Shown piece after piece: positions 7,297-14,311 of a stretch of DNA of 42,587 bases (positions within the stretch are counted from its first letter, which is position 1; each line of letters begins with the position of its first letter). The notes beneath the pieces were generated by a model that had not been told where the DNA came from, ran no database searches, and saw nothing but the letters and a program-made list of their open reading frames with translations. The DNA lies in assembly GCF_015707995.1 (NCBI RefSeq), contig NZ_JAAGRY010000022.1, positions 1-42,587 on the forward strand, read 5' to 3'. Source of the stretch: Microbacterium paulum (lineage in GTDB: Bacteria > Actinomycetota > Actinomycetes > Actinomycetales > Microbacteriaceae). Both the position numbers and the translations under genes were made by a program.

Positions 7297-7887
7297 GTGG
7301 ATGAGCCCCGTCCCCCGGCCGGATCGCCGACGTTCGCCGGCGTCGCCGATGCGCTTCGCGCGCAGTCGTTCCGATCCGATTTCGCCGTGCGCGAGATCCC
7401 CGCCCCCGCCACGCTGGCGCCCGACGCCTTCGCCGTCGCCGGCGATGTGCGGCCCGATGTCGACGGTGTCGACTCGGAGCTCGGCACCGGCCGCTTCGTG
7501 CTGCTGCACGATCCCGCCGAGCCCGACGCGTGGGACGGCGCGTGGCGCATCGTCTGTTTCGCGCAGGCGCCCCTCGAACCCGAGATCGGCACCGATCCAC
7601 TCCTCGCCGAGGTCGCGTGGTCGTGGCTCCTCGACGCGCTCGAGGCTCGCGGAGCCGCCTACCACTCGGCATCCGGCACCGCCACCAAGACGCTCTCGCG
7701 CGGCTTCGGCGGGCTCGCCGACGAGGGCGACGGGGCGCAGATCGAACTGCGCGCGTCGTGGTCGCCGTCGGGCGACATCGCCGCGCACCTCGATGCATGG
7801 GCAGAATTGGTGTGCATGCTGGCGGGCCTTCCGCCGGGATCGGAAGGGATCGCCGTGTTCGGAGCACAGAGGATGACGCGTGGCTGA
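7297..7887 (+). CDS. DUF3000 family protein
   Basis: A 196-residue protein of a family restricted to actinobacteria and found next to ribonuclease D, as here. Recognisable segments are FAVREIPAPATLAPDAFAV, WRIVCFAQAPLEPEIGTDPLLAEVAWSWL and ELVCMLAGLPPGSEGIA. The function is unknown. There are no membrane segments or signal peptide, so it is probably cytosolic. The leaderless promoter fixes the GTG start, and the stop overlaps the RNase D start by 8 bases, so the two are co-translated. Confidence 0.85.
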   Translation: MDEPRPPAGSPTFAGVADALRAQSFRSDFAVREIPAPATLAPDAFAVAGDVRPDVDGVDSELGTGRFVLLHDPAEPDAWDGAWRIVCFAQAPLEPEIGTDPLLAEVAWSWLLDALEARGAAYHSASGTATKTLSRGFGGLADEGDGAQIELRASWSPSGDIAAHLDAWAELVCMLAGLPPGSEGIAVFGAQRMTRG

Positions 7888-9076
7888 ATATGACGTGATC
7901 GCCGACGCCGCAGGGCTCGGCGAGGCATCCGCGCTGCTGGCGGCCGGCACAGGGCCGGTCGCCGTCGATGTCGAGCGCGCTTCGGGCTTTCGCTATTCGC
8001 AGCGCGCCTACCTGGTGCAGGTCTTCCGCCGCGGGGCCGGCGCGTTCCTCTTCGACCCGCCGGCGATCGGCGACATGACGGCGCTGCAGCGCGCGATCGG
8101 CGGCGAGGAGTGGATTCTGCACGCGGCGAGCCAAGATCTGCCGTCGCTGCGCGAACTGCACCTCGACCCGCCGTCGATCTTCGACACCGAGCTCGCCGCG
8201 CGCCTGCTCGGCCACGAGCGCGTGGGGCTCGGCGCCGTCGTCGAAGACACTCTGGGCATCACTCTCGCGAAGGCGCACTCGGCCTCGGACTGGTCGACGC
8301 GACCGCTGCCGCAGCCGTGGCTCGAATACGCCGCGCTTGATGTGATGCACCTGGTCGACGTCTACGACGCGCTCGTCCTCGAACTCGCCGAGCAGGACAA
8401 GACCGAGATCGCGGCGCAAGAGTTCGAAGCCGTGCGCACACGCCCCGACAAGCCACCCCGTGAAGAACCGTGGCGCCGCCTCAGCGGATTGCACACGGTG
8501 CGTGGTCGACGTTCGCTCGCGGTCGCGCGCTCGTTGTGGCAGGCGCGCGAAGACTACGCGCGCGACCAAGACACCTCACCCGGTCGCCTCGTGCCCGATC
8601 GTTCGCTCATCGCCGCCGTGCTCGCCGACCCGGCGAGCAAGCAGGAACTCTCGCGCGTCAAAGACTTCACGGGGCGCGCGAGTCGCACCCAGCTCGACCG
8701 GTGGTGGGCCGCGATCGAGGCGGGGCGCGGCGAGACCGCGCTTCCCGCCGAGCGCGTGCCGGGTGACGGGATGCCTCCGATCCGGGCCTGGGCCGACCGA
8801 AATCCGGCCGCCGATGCGCGTCTGAAAGCCGCGCGGCCCGCCGTCGAGCAGCTCGCCGTCGACCTGCGCATGCCCACCGAGAACCTGCTGACGCCCGACA
8901 CGCTGCGGCGCGTCGCGTGGACCCCGCCCGACGAGGTCGACGCGGACTCGGTCGGCGAGGTGCTCGCAAGCCACGGCGCGCGGCCCTGGCAGATCGAGCT
9001 CGTGGGCCCCGTGATCGCGGCGGCCTTTGTCGATTCCGTGCACGCCGCCGACGACGCATCGGTGGACGCCTCGTAG
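7880..9076 (+). CDS. rnd: Ribonuclease D with HRDC domain
   Basis: A 398-residue 3'-5' exoribonuclease (DEDD-y class) acting on structured RNA and tRNA precursors. Exo I is VAVDVERASGFRYSQRAYLVQVF (Asp and Glu metal ligands), Exo II is WILHAASQDLPSL (Asp) and Exo III is LEYAALDVMHLVDVYDAL (Tyr and Asp). An HRDC helical domain follows at about residues 195–275 (EPWRRLSGLHTVRGRRSLAVA onward), and a C-terminal region completes the protein. The start is GTG 7880, inside the end of the DUF3000 gene. The length is normal for actinobacterial RNase D. Confidence 0.93.
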   Translation: MAEYDVIADAAGLGEASALLAAGTGPVAVDVERASGFRYSQRAYLVQVFRRGAGAFLFDPPAIGDMTALQRAIGGEEWILHAASQDLPSLRELHLDPPSIFDTELAARLLGHERVGLGAVVEDTLGITLAKAHSASDWSTRPLPQPWLEYAALDVMHLVDVYDALVLELAEQDKTEIAAQEFEAVRTRPDKPPREEPWRRLSGLHTVRGRRSLAVARSLWQAREDYARDQDTSPGRLVPDRSLIAAVLADPASKQELSRVKDFTGRASRTQLDRWWAAIEAGRGETALPAERVPGDGMPPIRAWADRNPAADARLKAARPAVEQLAVDLRMPTENLLTPDTLRRVAWTPPDEVDADSVGEVLASHGARPWQIELVGPVIAAAFVDSVHAADDASVDAS

Positions 9077-9114
9077 AATCGAACCAACCGATTCCGCGGG
9101 ACTGAGTGTCACGT

Positions 9115-9120
9115 TAGGCT
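9115..9120 (+). promoter_or_regulatory. Candidate -10 (TAGGCT) of the fadA–fadB operon
   Basis: TAGGCT stands 28 bases before the thiolase GTG. A Shine-Dalgarno TGGAGG at 9139–9144 lies between them, so this would be a conventional, leadered transcript. Confidence 0.4.
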
Positions 9121-9148
9121 GTACTCAATCCCAAACTTTGGAGGCAGT

Positions 9149-10351
9149 GTGGCCGAGCTCTCGGACGTCTACTTCGTCGACGGCATGCGAACCCCTTTCG
9201 GGCGCGCCGGCGAGAAGGGCATGTACTGGAACACCCGATCGGATGACCTCGCCGTCAAGGCGACGATCGGCCTGATGGAACGAAACCCCGACGTTCCCGC
9301 CGACCGCGTCGACGACGTCGCGATCGCCGCGACGAGCCAGACTGGTGAGCAGGGACTCACGCTCGGCCGCTCGGTGGCGATCCTCGCAGGCCTGCCGCAG
9401 ACCGTGCCCGGCTTCGCGATCGACCGCATGTGCGCGGGCGCGATGACGAGCGTGGCGATGATGGGGGCATCCATCGGCGCCGGCATGTACGAGGTCGCCC
9501 TCGCCGGCGGCGTCGAGCACATGGGCCACTACCCCATCGGCGGCAACGCCGACCCGAACCCGCGGTTCGTCTCGGAGCGCATGGTCGACCCGGGTGCGCT
9601 CAACATGGGCGTCACCGCCGAGCGCATCTTCGACCGCTTCCCGCAGCTGACCAAGGAGCGTTCCGACCGCTTCGGCATGCTCAGCCAGCACAAGGCGCAG
9701 GCCGCGTACGAGGCCGGCAAGTTCCAGCCCGACCTCGTCACCGTGGCGATCAAAGACGCCGAGGGCGGCTGGGGCCTCGCCACCGAAGACGAGGGCCGTC
9801 GCCCCGAGACCACGATGGAAGACCTCGCGAGCCTCAAGACCCCGTTTCGTCCGCACGGCCGCGTGACCGCCGGAACCTCCTCGCCCCTCACTGACGGCGC
9901 GACGATGTCGCTACTCGCGGGCGGCGGAGCCGTGAAGGAGCTGGGCCTGAAGCCGAAGATGCGCATGGTCTCGTTCGCGTTCGCGGGGGTCCAGCCCGAG
10001 ATCATGGGCATCGGTCCGATCCCCTCGACCGAGAAGGCCCTGAAGAAGGCCGGACTCAGGATCGACGACATCGGCCTGTTCGAGCTGAACGAGGCGTTCG
10101 CGGTGCAGGTGCTGTCGCTCCTCGACCACTTCGGCATCGCCGACGACGACCCCCGCGTCAACCAGTGGGGCGGCGCGATCGCGCTCGGGCACCCGCTCGC
10201 GGCATCCGGTGTGCGTCTCATGATCCAGCTTGCGGCGCAGTTCGCCGAGCGCCCCGACGTCCGCTACGGCCTCACCGCGATGTGCGTGGGCCTCGGGCAG
10301 GGCGGTTCGGTCATCTGGGAGAACCCGCACTACAACGGCAAGAAGCGCTGA
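9149..10351 (+). CDS. fadA: Acetyl-CoA acyltransferase (thiolase), beta-oxidation
   Basis: A 400-residue type I thiolase that cleaves 3-ketoacyl-CoA with CoA. The acyl-accepting cysteine is C95 in IDRMCAGAMTS. The C-terminal motifs are GGAIALGHPLAASGVR (catalytic His) and AMCVGLGQGG (second Cys). NEAF is present in LFELNEAFAVQVL. GTG start with TGGAGG upstream. It is followed 11 bases later by the multifunctional alpha subunit gene, so the pair encodes a complete FadAB-type fatty-acid oxidation complex. No acyl-CoA dehydrogenase is nearby. Confidence 0.94.
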   Translation: MAELSDVYFVDGMRTPFGRAGEKGMYWNTRSDDLAVKATIGLMERNPDVPADRVDDVAIAATSQTGEQGLTLGRSVAILAGLPQTVPGFAIDRMCAGAMTSVAMMGASIGAGMYEVALAGGVEHMGHYPIGGNADPNPRFVSERMVDPGALNMGVTAERIFDRFPQLTKERSDRFGMLSQHKAQAAYEAGKFQPDLVTVAIKDAEGGWGLATEDEGRRPETTMEDLASLKTPFRPHGRVTAGTSSPLTDGATMSLLAGGGAVKELGLKPKMRMVSFAFAGVQPEIMGIGPIPSTEKALKKAGLRIDDIGLFELNEAFAVQVLSLLDHFGIADDDPRVNQWGGAIALGHPLAASGVRLMIQLAAQFAERPDVRYGLTAMCVGLGQGGSVIWENPHYNGKKR

Positions 10352-10362
10352 GGACACGCGAC

Positions 10363-12507
10363 ATGACAAATTACGACGAGATCGACTTCTCCCCTCTCAC
10401 CGCACTGACGGACGGCGAGGTCATCACGCACGCGCGCGTCCGCGACATCCGCCTCGCCTCGGGCAAGGTGCTCGCGCTCATCACGCTCGACAACGGACGC
10501 GACCACACGCGGCCGAACACGCTGGGCCCGGCGACCATGACCGCCCTCGGCGAGACCCTCGACGCGCTGAAGGCCCGCGCGGCCGCCGGCGAGATCGACG
10601 CCGTGGGCGTGACGGGCAAGCAGTACATCCTCGCGGCCGGCGCCGACCTGTCCGACATCACGAAGGTCGGCTCGAAGGCCAACGCCAAGCTCGTGGCCCA
10701 GCTCGGTCACAAGGTGTTCGGCAAGCTCGGCGCGCTCGGCGTGCCCTCGTTCGCGTTCGTCAACGGGCTCGCGCTCGGCGGCGGGCTCGAGATCGCGCTG
10801 AACTCCGACTACCGCACGGTGGATGCCTCGGCGGCCGCGATCGCGCTCCCCGAAGTGTTCCTGGGCATCATCCCGGGCTGGGGCGGCGCCTACCTGCTGC
10901 CGAACCTCATCGGCATCGAGAACGCGCTCGAGGTCGTGATCTCGAACCCGCTCAAGCAGAACCGCATGCTGAAGCCGCAGCAGGCCTACGACTACGGCAT
11001 CTTCGACGCGATCTTCCCCGCCGCGACCTACCTGGAGCGCTCGCTCGCGTGGGCCGACGGCGTGCTGACCGGCGCGATCAAGGTCGAGCGCAAGAACCAG
11101 CCCGGCAAGATCGAGCGCACGGTCAAGTGGCCCGTCGCCGTCAAGATGGCGCGCGGCATGCTCGAGTCGAAGATCGGCACGGTGCCCCGCTCCCCCTACG
11201 TCGCGCTCGACCTGCTCGACAAGGCGCGCTCGGGCACGAAGGAGGAGGGTTTCGCCCGCGAAGACGAGGCGCTCGCCGACCTCGTGACCGGCGACCAGTT
11301 CGCGGCATCCATGTATGCGTTCGACCTGGTGCAGAAGCGCGCGAAGCGCCCCGTCGGCGCGCCCGACAAGGCCCTCGCCAAGAAGGTCACGAAGGTCGGC
11401 ATCATCGGTGCGGGCCTCATGGCCAGCCAGTTCGCGCTGCTGTTCGTGCGCAAGCTCAAGGTGCCCGTGCTGATCACCGACCTCGACCAGGCGCGCGTTG
11501 ATAAGGGCGTCGCCTACATCCACGACGAGATCGGCAAGCTCGAGGCGAAGGGTCGCCTCGACGGCGACACCGCGAACCAGCTGCGCGCCCTCGTGACGGG
11601 CACGACCGACAAGAGCCGCTACGCCGACTGCGACTTCGTCATCGAGGCCGTCTTCGAAGAGGTCGGTGTCAAGCAGCAGGTCTTCGCCGAGATCGAGCCC
11701 ATCATCGCCGAGGACGCGATCCTCGCGACCAACACCTCGTCGCTGTCGGTTGAGGAGATCGGGTCGAAGCTCGCCCACCCCGAGCGTCTCGTCGGCTTCC
11801 ACTTCTTCAACCCGGTCGCGGTCATGCCGCTGATCGAGATCGTGAAGACGCCCGAGACCTCGGATGCCGCGCTGTCGACCGCGTTCGTCGTCGCGCGTGG
11901 CCTCGGCAAGAACGCCGTGCTCACCGCCGATGCCCCCGGGTTCGTGGTGAACCGCCTGCTCGCGAAGGTCATGGGCGAGGCCGCCCGCGCCGTCTACGAG
12001 GGCACGCCCGTCGCGGACGTCGAGAAGGCGTTCGCTCCGCTCGGCCTGCCGATGGGTCCGTTCCAGTTGATCGACCTGGTCGGTTGGAAGGTCGCCGCGC
12101 ACGTGCAGGACACGATGGTGCACGCGTTCCCCGACCGCTTCTACGCGAACGAGAACTTCCACGCCCTCGCGGAGCTACCGCAGGTCGTCGAGAAAGACAA
12201 GGGCGGCCGGGTCACCGGCTTCACCAAGGATGCACAGAAGGTGCTGAAGGGGCACGTCGGGTCGTCCCCGGCGTCGGCCGACACGATCCTGCGCCGCGTG
12301 CAGGACGGCCTGGCCACCGAGATCAAGTTGATGCTCGACGAGGGCGTCGTGCCCGAGGTCGAGGACATCGACCTGTGCCTCATCCTCGGCGCGGGCTGGC
12401 CCTTCATCGACGGCGGCGCGTCGCCCTACCTCGACCGTGAGGGTGCCTCGGAGCGCGCGTTCGGCGACACCTTCCACCACCCGGTGATCAGGGGCATCGC
12501 CGACTGA
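10363..12507 (+). CDS. fadB: Fatty-acid oxidation complex alpha subunit (enoyl-CoA hydratase / 3-hydroxyacyl-CoA dehydrogenase)
   Basis: A 714-residue bifunctional enzyme. The N-terminal crotonase domain (about residues 20–320) carries ILAAGADLSDI and FVNGLALGGGLEIAL, the oxyanion-hole segments, and PEVFLGIIPGWGG. The Rossmann domain starts at KVGIIGAGLMASQFA. The dehydrogenase signature is HFFNPVAVMPLIEIV, and the C-terminal dehydrogenase domain begins near ADAPGFVVNRLL. It hydrates enoyl-CoA and oxidises the 3-hydroxyacyl-CoA with NAD, feeding the adjacent thiolase. I chose ATG 10363 (MTNYDEIDF), just after the thiolase stop; the longer open frame overlaps fadA and is not credible. A strong hairpin follows. 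Confidence 0.94.
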   Translation: MTNYDEIDFSPLTALTDGEVITHARVRDIRLASGKVLALITLDNGRDHTRPNTLGPATMTALGETLDALKARAAAGEIDAVGVTGKQYILAAGADLSDITKVGSKANAKLVAQLGHKVFGKLGALGVPSFAFVNGLALGGGLEIALNSDYRTVDASAAAIALPEVFLGIIPGWGGAYLLPNLIGIENALEVVISNPLKQNRMLKPQQAYDYGIFDAIFPAATYLERSLAWADGVLTGAIKVERKNQPGKIERTVKWPVAVKMARGMLESKIGTVPRSPYVALDLLDKARSGTKEEGFAREDEALADLVTGDQFAASMYAFDLVQKRAKRPVGAPDKALAKKVTKVGIIGAGLMASQFALLFVRKLKVPVLITDLDQARVDKGVAYIHDEIGKLEAKGRLDGDTANQLRALVTGTTDKSRYADCDFVIEAVFEEVGVKQQVFAEIEPIIAEDAILATNTSSLSVEEIGSKLAHPERLVGFHFFNPVAVMPLIEIVKTPETSDAALSTAFVVARGLGKNAVLTADAPGFVVNRLLAKVMGEAARAVYEGTPVADVEKAFAPLGLPMGPFQLIDLVGWKVAAHVQDTMVHAFPDRFYANENFHALAELPQVVEKDKGGRVTGFTKDAQKVLKGHVGSSPASADTILRRVQDGLATEIKLMLDEGVVPEVEDIDLCLILGAGWPFIDGGASPYLDREGASERAFGDTFHHPVIRGIAD

Positions 12508-12535
12508 TATCGAAGGCGGCGAGACCGCTTCTGCA

Positions 12536-12571
12536 CATCGAGACCCCGCACCCCGGTGCGGGGTCTCGATG
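12536..12571 (+). terminator. Hairpin terminator of fadA–fadB
   Basis: Perfect 16-bp stem (12536–12551 with 12556–12571, arms CATCGAGACCCCGCAC/GTGCGGGGTCTCGATG) with a CCCG loop, 29 bases after the fadB stop. No U-tract follows. Confidence 0.75.
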
Positions 12572-12676
12572 CGTGTGCGGGTCTCACCGGAACGGCATGC
12601 GACGATCGCGTGAACATCGTGTGCGCGAGGGCGCGAAGCGGGCGAGGGATGCCTGCACACCAGGCATCCTGGGGGT

Positions 12677-13381
12677 GTGATCGAGACCTTCACGTCGATG
12701 TTCGGCACGAGCGGGATGAACTCGCTCATCAAGACCGGCGGCGCCGTGCTCACCGTGCTGCTCGTCGTGCCGGCCCTGTTCAAGCTGCTCATGGTGACGA
12801 TCGACGAGGGCGAGGCCGCGATCCGCACGCGGAACGGCCGGCCGATCGTGCGGCGGCGCGCGAGCCGCGGCAGCGAGGCCGGCGAGGTCGTCGTGCTCGC
12901 TCCCGGCACGCACGCCGTCTTTCCCGTGCTCGCGTGGTACCGCCGCGTCGACACGCGCGTGCGCTCGACCGATCTGCCGGCGCGGCAGCTCACGGCCGGC
13001 AGCGGTCGGCAGCACCTCGTGCACGCATCGTTCGACTGGCGCCCGTTCGTCACGGGCGCCGATCTGCGCGTCTTCGAGCTCGAGGTCGTGCACGTTACCG
13101 AACGCACCGGAAACCTCGTCGGCGCGGCGCTCCGCGACCTCGTGCGCGGCGACGAGGGAACGCAGCTGCCCGTGAACGCCGACCTCTCGGCATCCGTCGT
13201 CGACGCCTGCGCCGACCGTGTGCGCGCCGCGTGCGGCATCGAGCTGCTTTCGGTCGTCATCACCGGCGATGCGCTGACCGACGGGTACCTCCTCTCCGAG
13301 GCGATCGTCGGCCGCACCGGCGACGAGGCCGCCGACACGAGTGCGTGGGCGGGCGCGGTCACGGCGCTCCGCTCCGTGTAG
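12677..13381 (+). CDS. SPFH/band-7-like membrane protein
   Basis: A 234-residue protein. One N-terminal membrane segment (about residues 20–42, ending FKLLMVTIDEGEAAIRTRNGRP) precedes a region with the look of an SPFH/band 7 fold: VVLAPGTHAVFPVLAWYRRVDTRVRSTDLP, then VHASFDWRPFVTGADLRVFELEV. It is shorter than stomatin or flotillin, having only the core domain and no long coiled coil. The physiological role is unknown. GTG start; CATCCT lies exactly 6 bases upstream, a near match to the leaderless -10 seen elsewhere in this window. The tetR gene follows after 42 bases and may be related. Confidence 0.6.
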   Translation: MIETFTSMFGTSGMNSLIKTGGAVLTVLLVVPALFKLLMVTIDEGEAAIRTRNGRPIVRRRASRGSEAGEVVVLAPGTHAVFPVLAWYRRVDTRVRSTDLPARQLTAGSGRQHLVHASFDWRPFVTGADLRVFELEVVHVTERTGNLVGAALRDLVRGDEGTQLPVNADLSASVVDACADRVRAACGIELLSVVITGDALTDGYLLSEAIVGRTGDEAADTSAWAGAVTALRSV

Positions 13382-13411
13382 CCGCGCCGGCGGCGTGCGG
13401 CCGCACCGTGC

Positions 13412-13417
13412 TAGCGT
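13412..13417 (+). promoter_or_regulatory. -10 element (TAGCGT), leaderless start of tetR
   Basis: TAGCGT, then exactly 6 bases, then ATG 13424. This would place the transcription start on the start codon and inside the 12-bp palindrome. Confidence 0.6.
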
Positions 13418-13418
13418 T

Positions 13419-13430
13419 TGAACATGTTCA
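13419..13430 (+). promoter_or_regulatory. 12-bp palindrome over the tetR start, candidate operator
   Basis: TGAACATGTTCA is a perfect palindrome whose centre is within the ATG. It covers the predicted transcription start, an ideal position for autorepression by the TetR-family protein encoded immediately downstream. Confidence 0.6.
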
Positions 13431-14107
13431 GTTCTGCGGCGCGCGAGGGCACGACAACCAAGAGCGAGAGAACGCGGGGGCTCTTGCGTGACCTTGCCCT
13501 GCGGTCGTTCCGCGAACGCGGGTACGACGCCACGACGATCCGCCTGATCGCGACCGAGGCGGGCGTGTCGGTCGGCACGACGAACTATCACTTCGCGTCG
13601 AAGGCCGACCTCGTGCAGGATCTCTACCTCGACGTGCAGGAGCGGCACCGGGATGCCGCGGCGCCGCTGCTCTCGCAGTCGACCGACCTGATCGAGCGGC
13701 TGCGGATCGTCTACACGACCGGCCTCGACCAGCTGACCGACTATCACGCCCACGCGGCTGAGTTCGTCTCGGCGGCCCTCGCACCCCGCTCAGGCATCAA
13801 TCCCCTGTCGGCGGAGTCCACGCCGGCGCGCGACATCACCGAGGGCCTCTTCGCCGAGGCGGTCGACGGAGCACGCACCGGCCTTCCCGACGGGGTCGCC
13901 GAGGCTCTGCCGCCCGCCCTCTTCCTCGGCCACCTGCTGCTCGCGCTGTACTGGGTCTACGACGATTCGCCGGGCCAGGCCCGCACCCGCCGGCTGCTCG
14001 ACCGAGGGCTGTCGATCCTCAAGCTCGCGCTGCCTCTGGCCCGCATGCCGCTCGTGCGTCGGCCCCTCGCCGAGCTTCTCGCGCTCGTCGGCGAGGTGCG
14101 CCCGTGA
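13424..14107 (+). CDS. TetR/AcrR family transcriptional regulator
   Basis: A 227-residue regulator. The N-terminal helix-turn-helix is typical: LLRDLALRSFRERGYDATTIRLIATEAGVSVGTTNYHFASKADLV (residues ~20–65). The ligand-binding C-terminal domain is all helical with an alanine/leucine-rich end. The ligand and targets are unknown. I chose ATG 13424 over the TTG two codons earlier because of the leaderless -10 spacing. The palindrome over its own start suggests negative autoregulation. The gene overlaps the following small membrane protein gene by GTGA, and the SPFH-like gene upstream may share its regulation. Confidence 0.9.
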   Translation: MFSSAAREGTTTKSERTRGLLRDLALRSFRERGYDATTIRLIATEAGVSVGTTNYHFASKADLVQDLYLDVQERHRDAAAPLLSQSTDLIERLRIVYTTGLDQLTDYHAHAAEFVSAALAPRSGINPLSAESTPARDITEGLFAEAVDGARTGLPDGVAEALPPALFLGHLLLALYWVYDDSPGQARTRRLLDRGLSILKLALPLARMPLVRRPLAELLALVGEVRP

Positions 14108-14298
14108 CCGCGCGCTCACCGCGCACGGCCACCGAGCCCATGGCCTTCAGCGGGGTGGAGTTCGCCCGCGGAGCCGTGGCCGCAGGCCTCTGGTCGATGC
14201 TCTTCGCCTTCGTCGGGTGGACCGTCGCCGCCTTCCCGTGGGGTCTCTTCTCGTTCGCGGTCGTCATCCCTGCCGGAGCGAGAAGAGCCGGCGAATGA
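14104..14298 (+). CDS. Small membrane protein coupled to tetR (unknown)
   Basis: A 64-residue protein with two closely spaced hydrophobic stretches (about residues 26–44 and 45–58: LWSMLFAFVGWTVAAF, WGLFSFAVVIPAGA). I recognise no family. Its GTG start overlaps the tetR stop as GTGA, which argues for a real, translationally coupled gene and against a chance frame. It ends 13 bases before the convergent pepN stop. A membrane effector co-regulated with the TetR protein is a reasonable but untested inference. Confidence 0.5.
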   Translation: MTARSPRTATEPMAFSGVEFARGAVAAGLWSMLFAFVGWTVAAFPWGLFSFAVVIPAGARRAGE

Positions 14299-14311
14299 GC
14301 AACCGGGCGCG

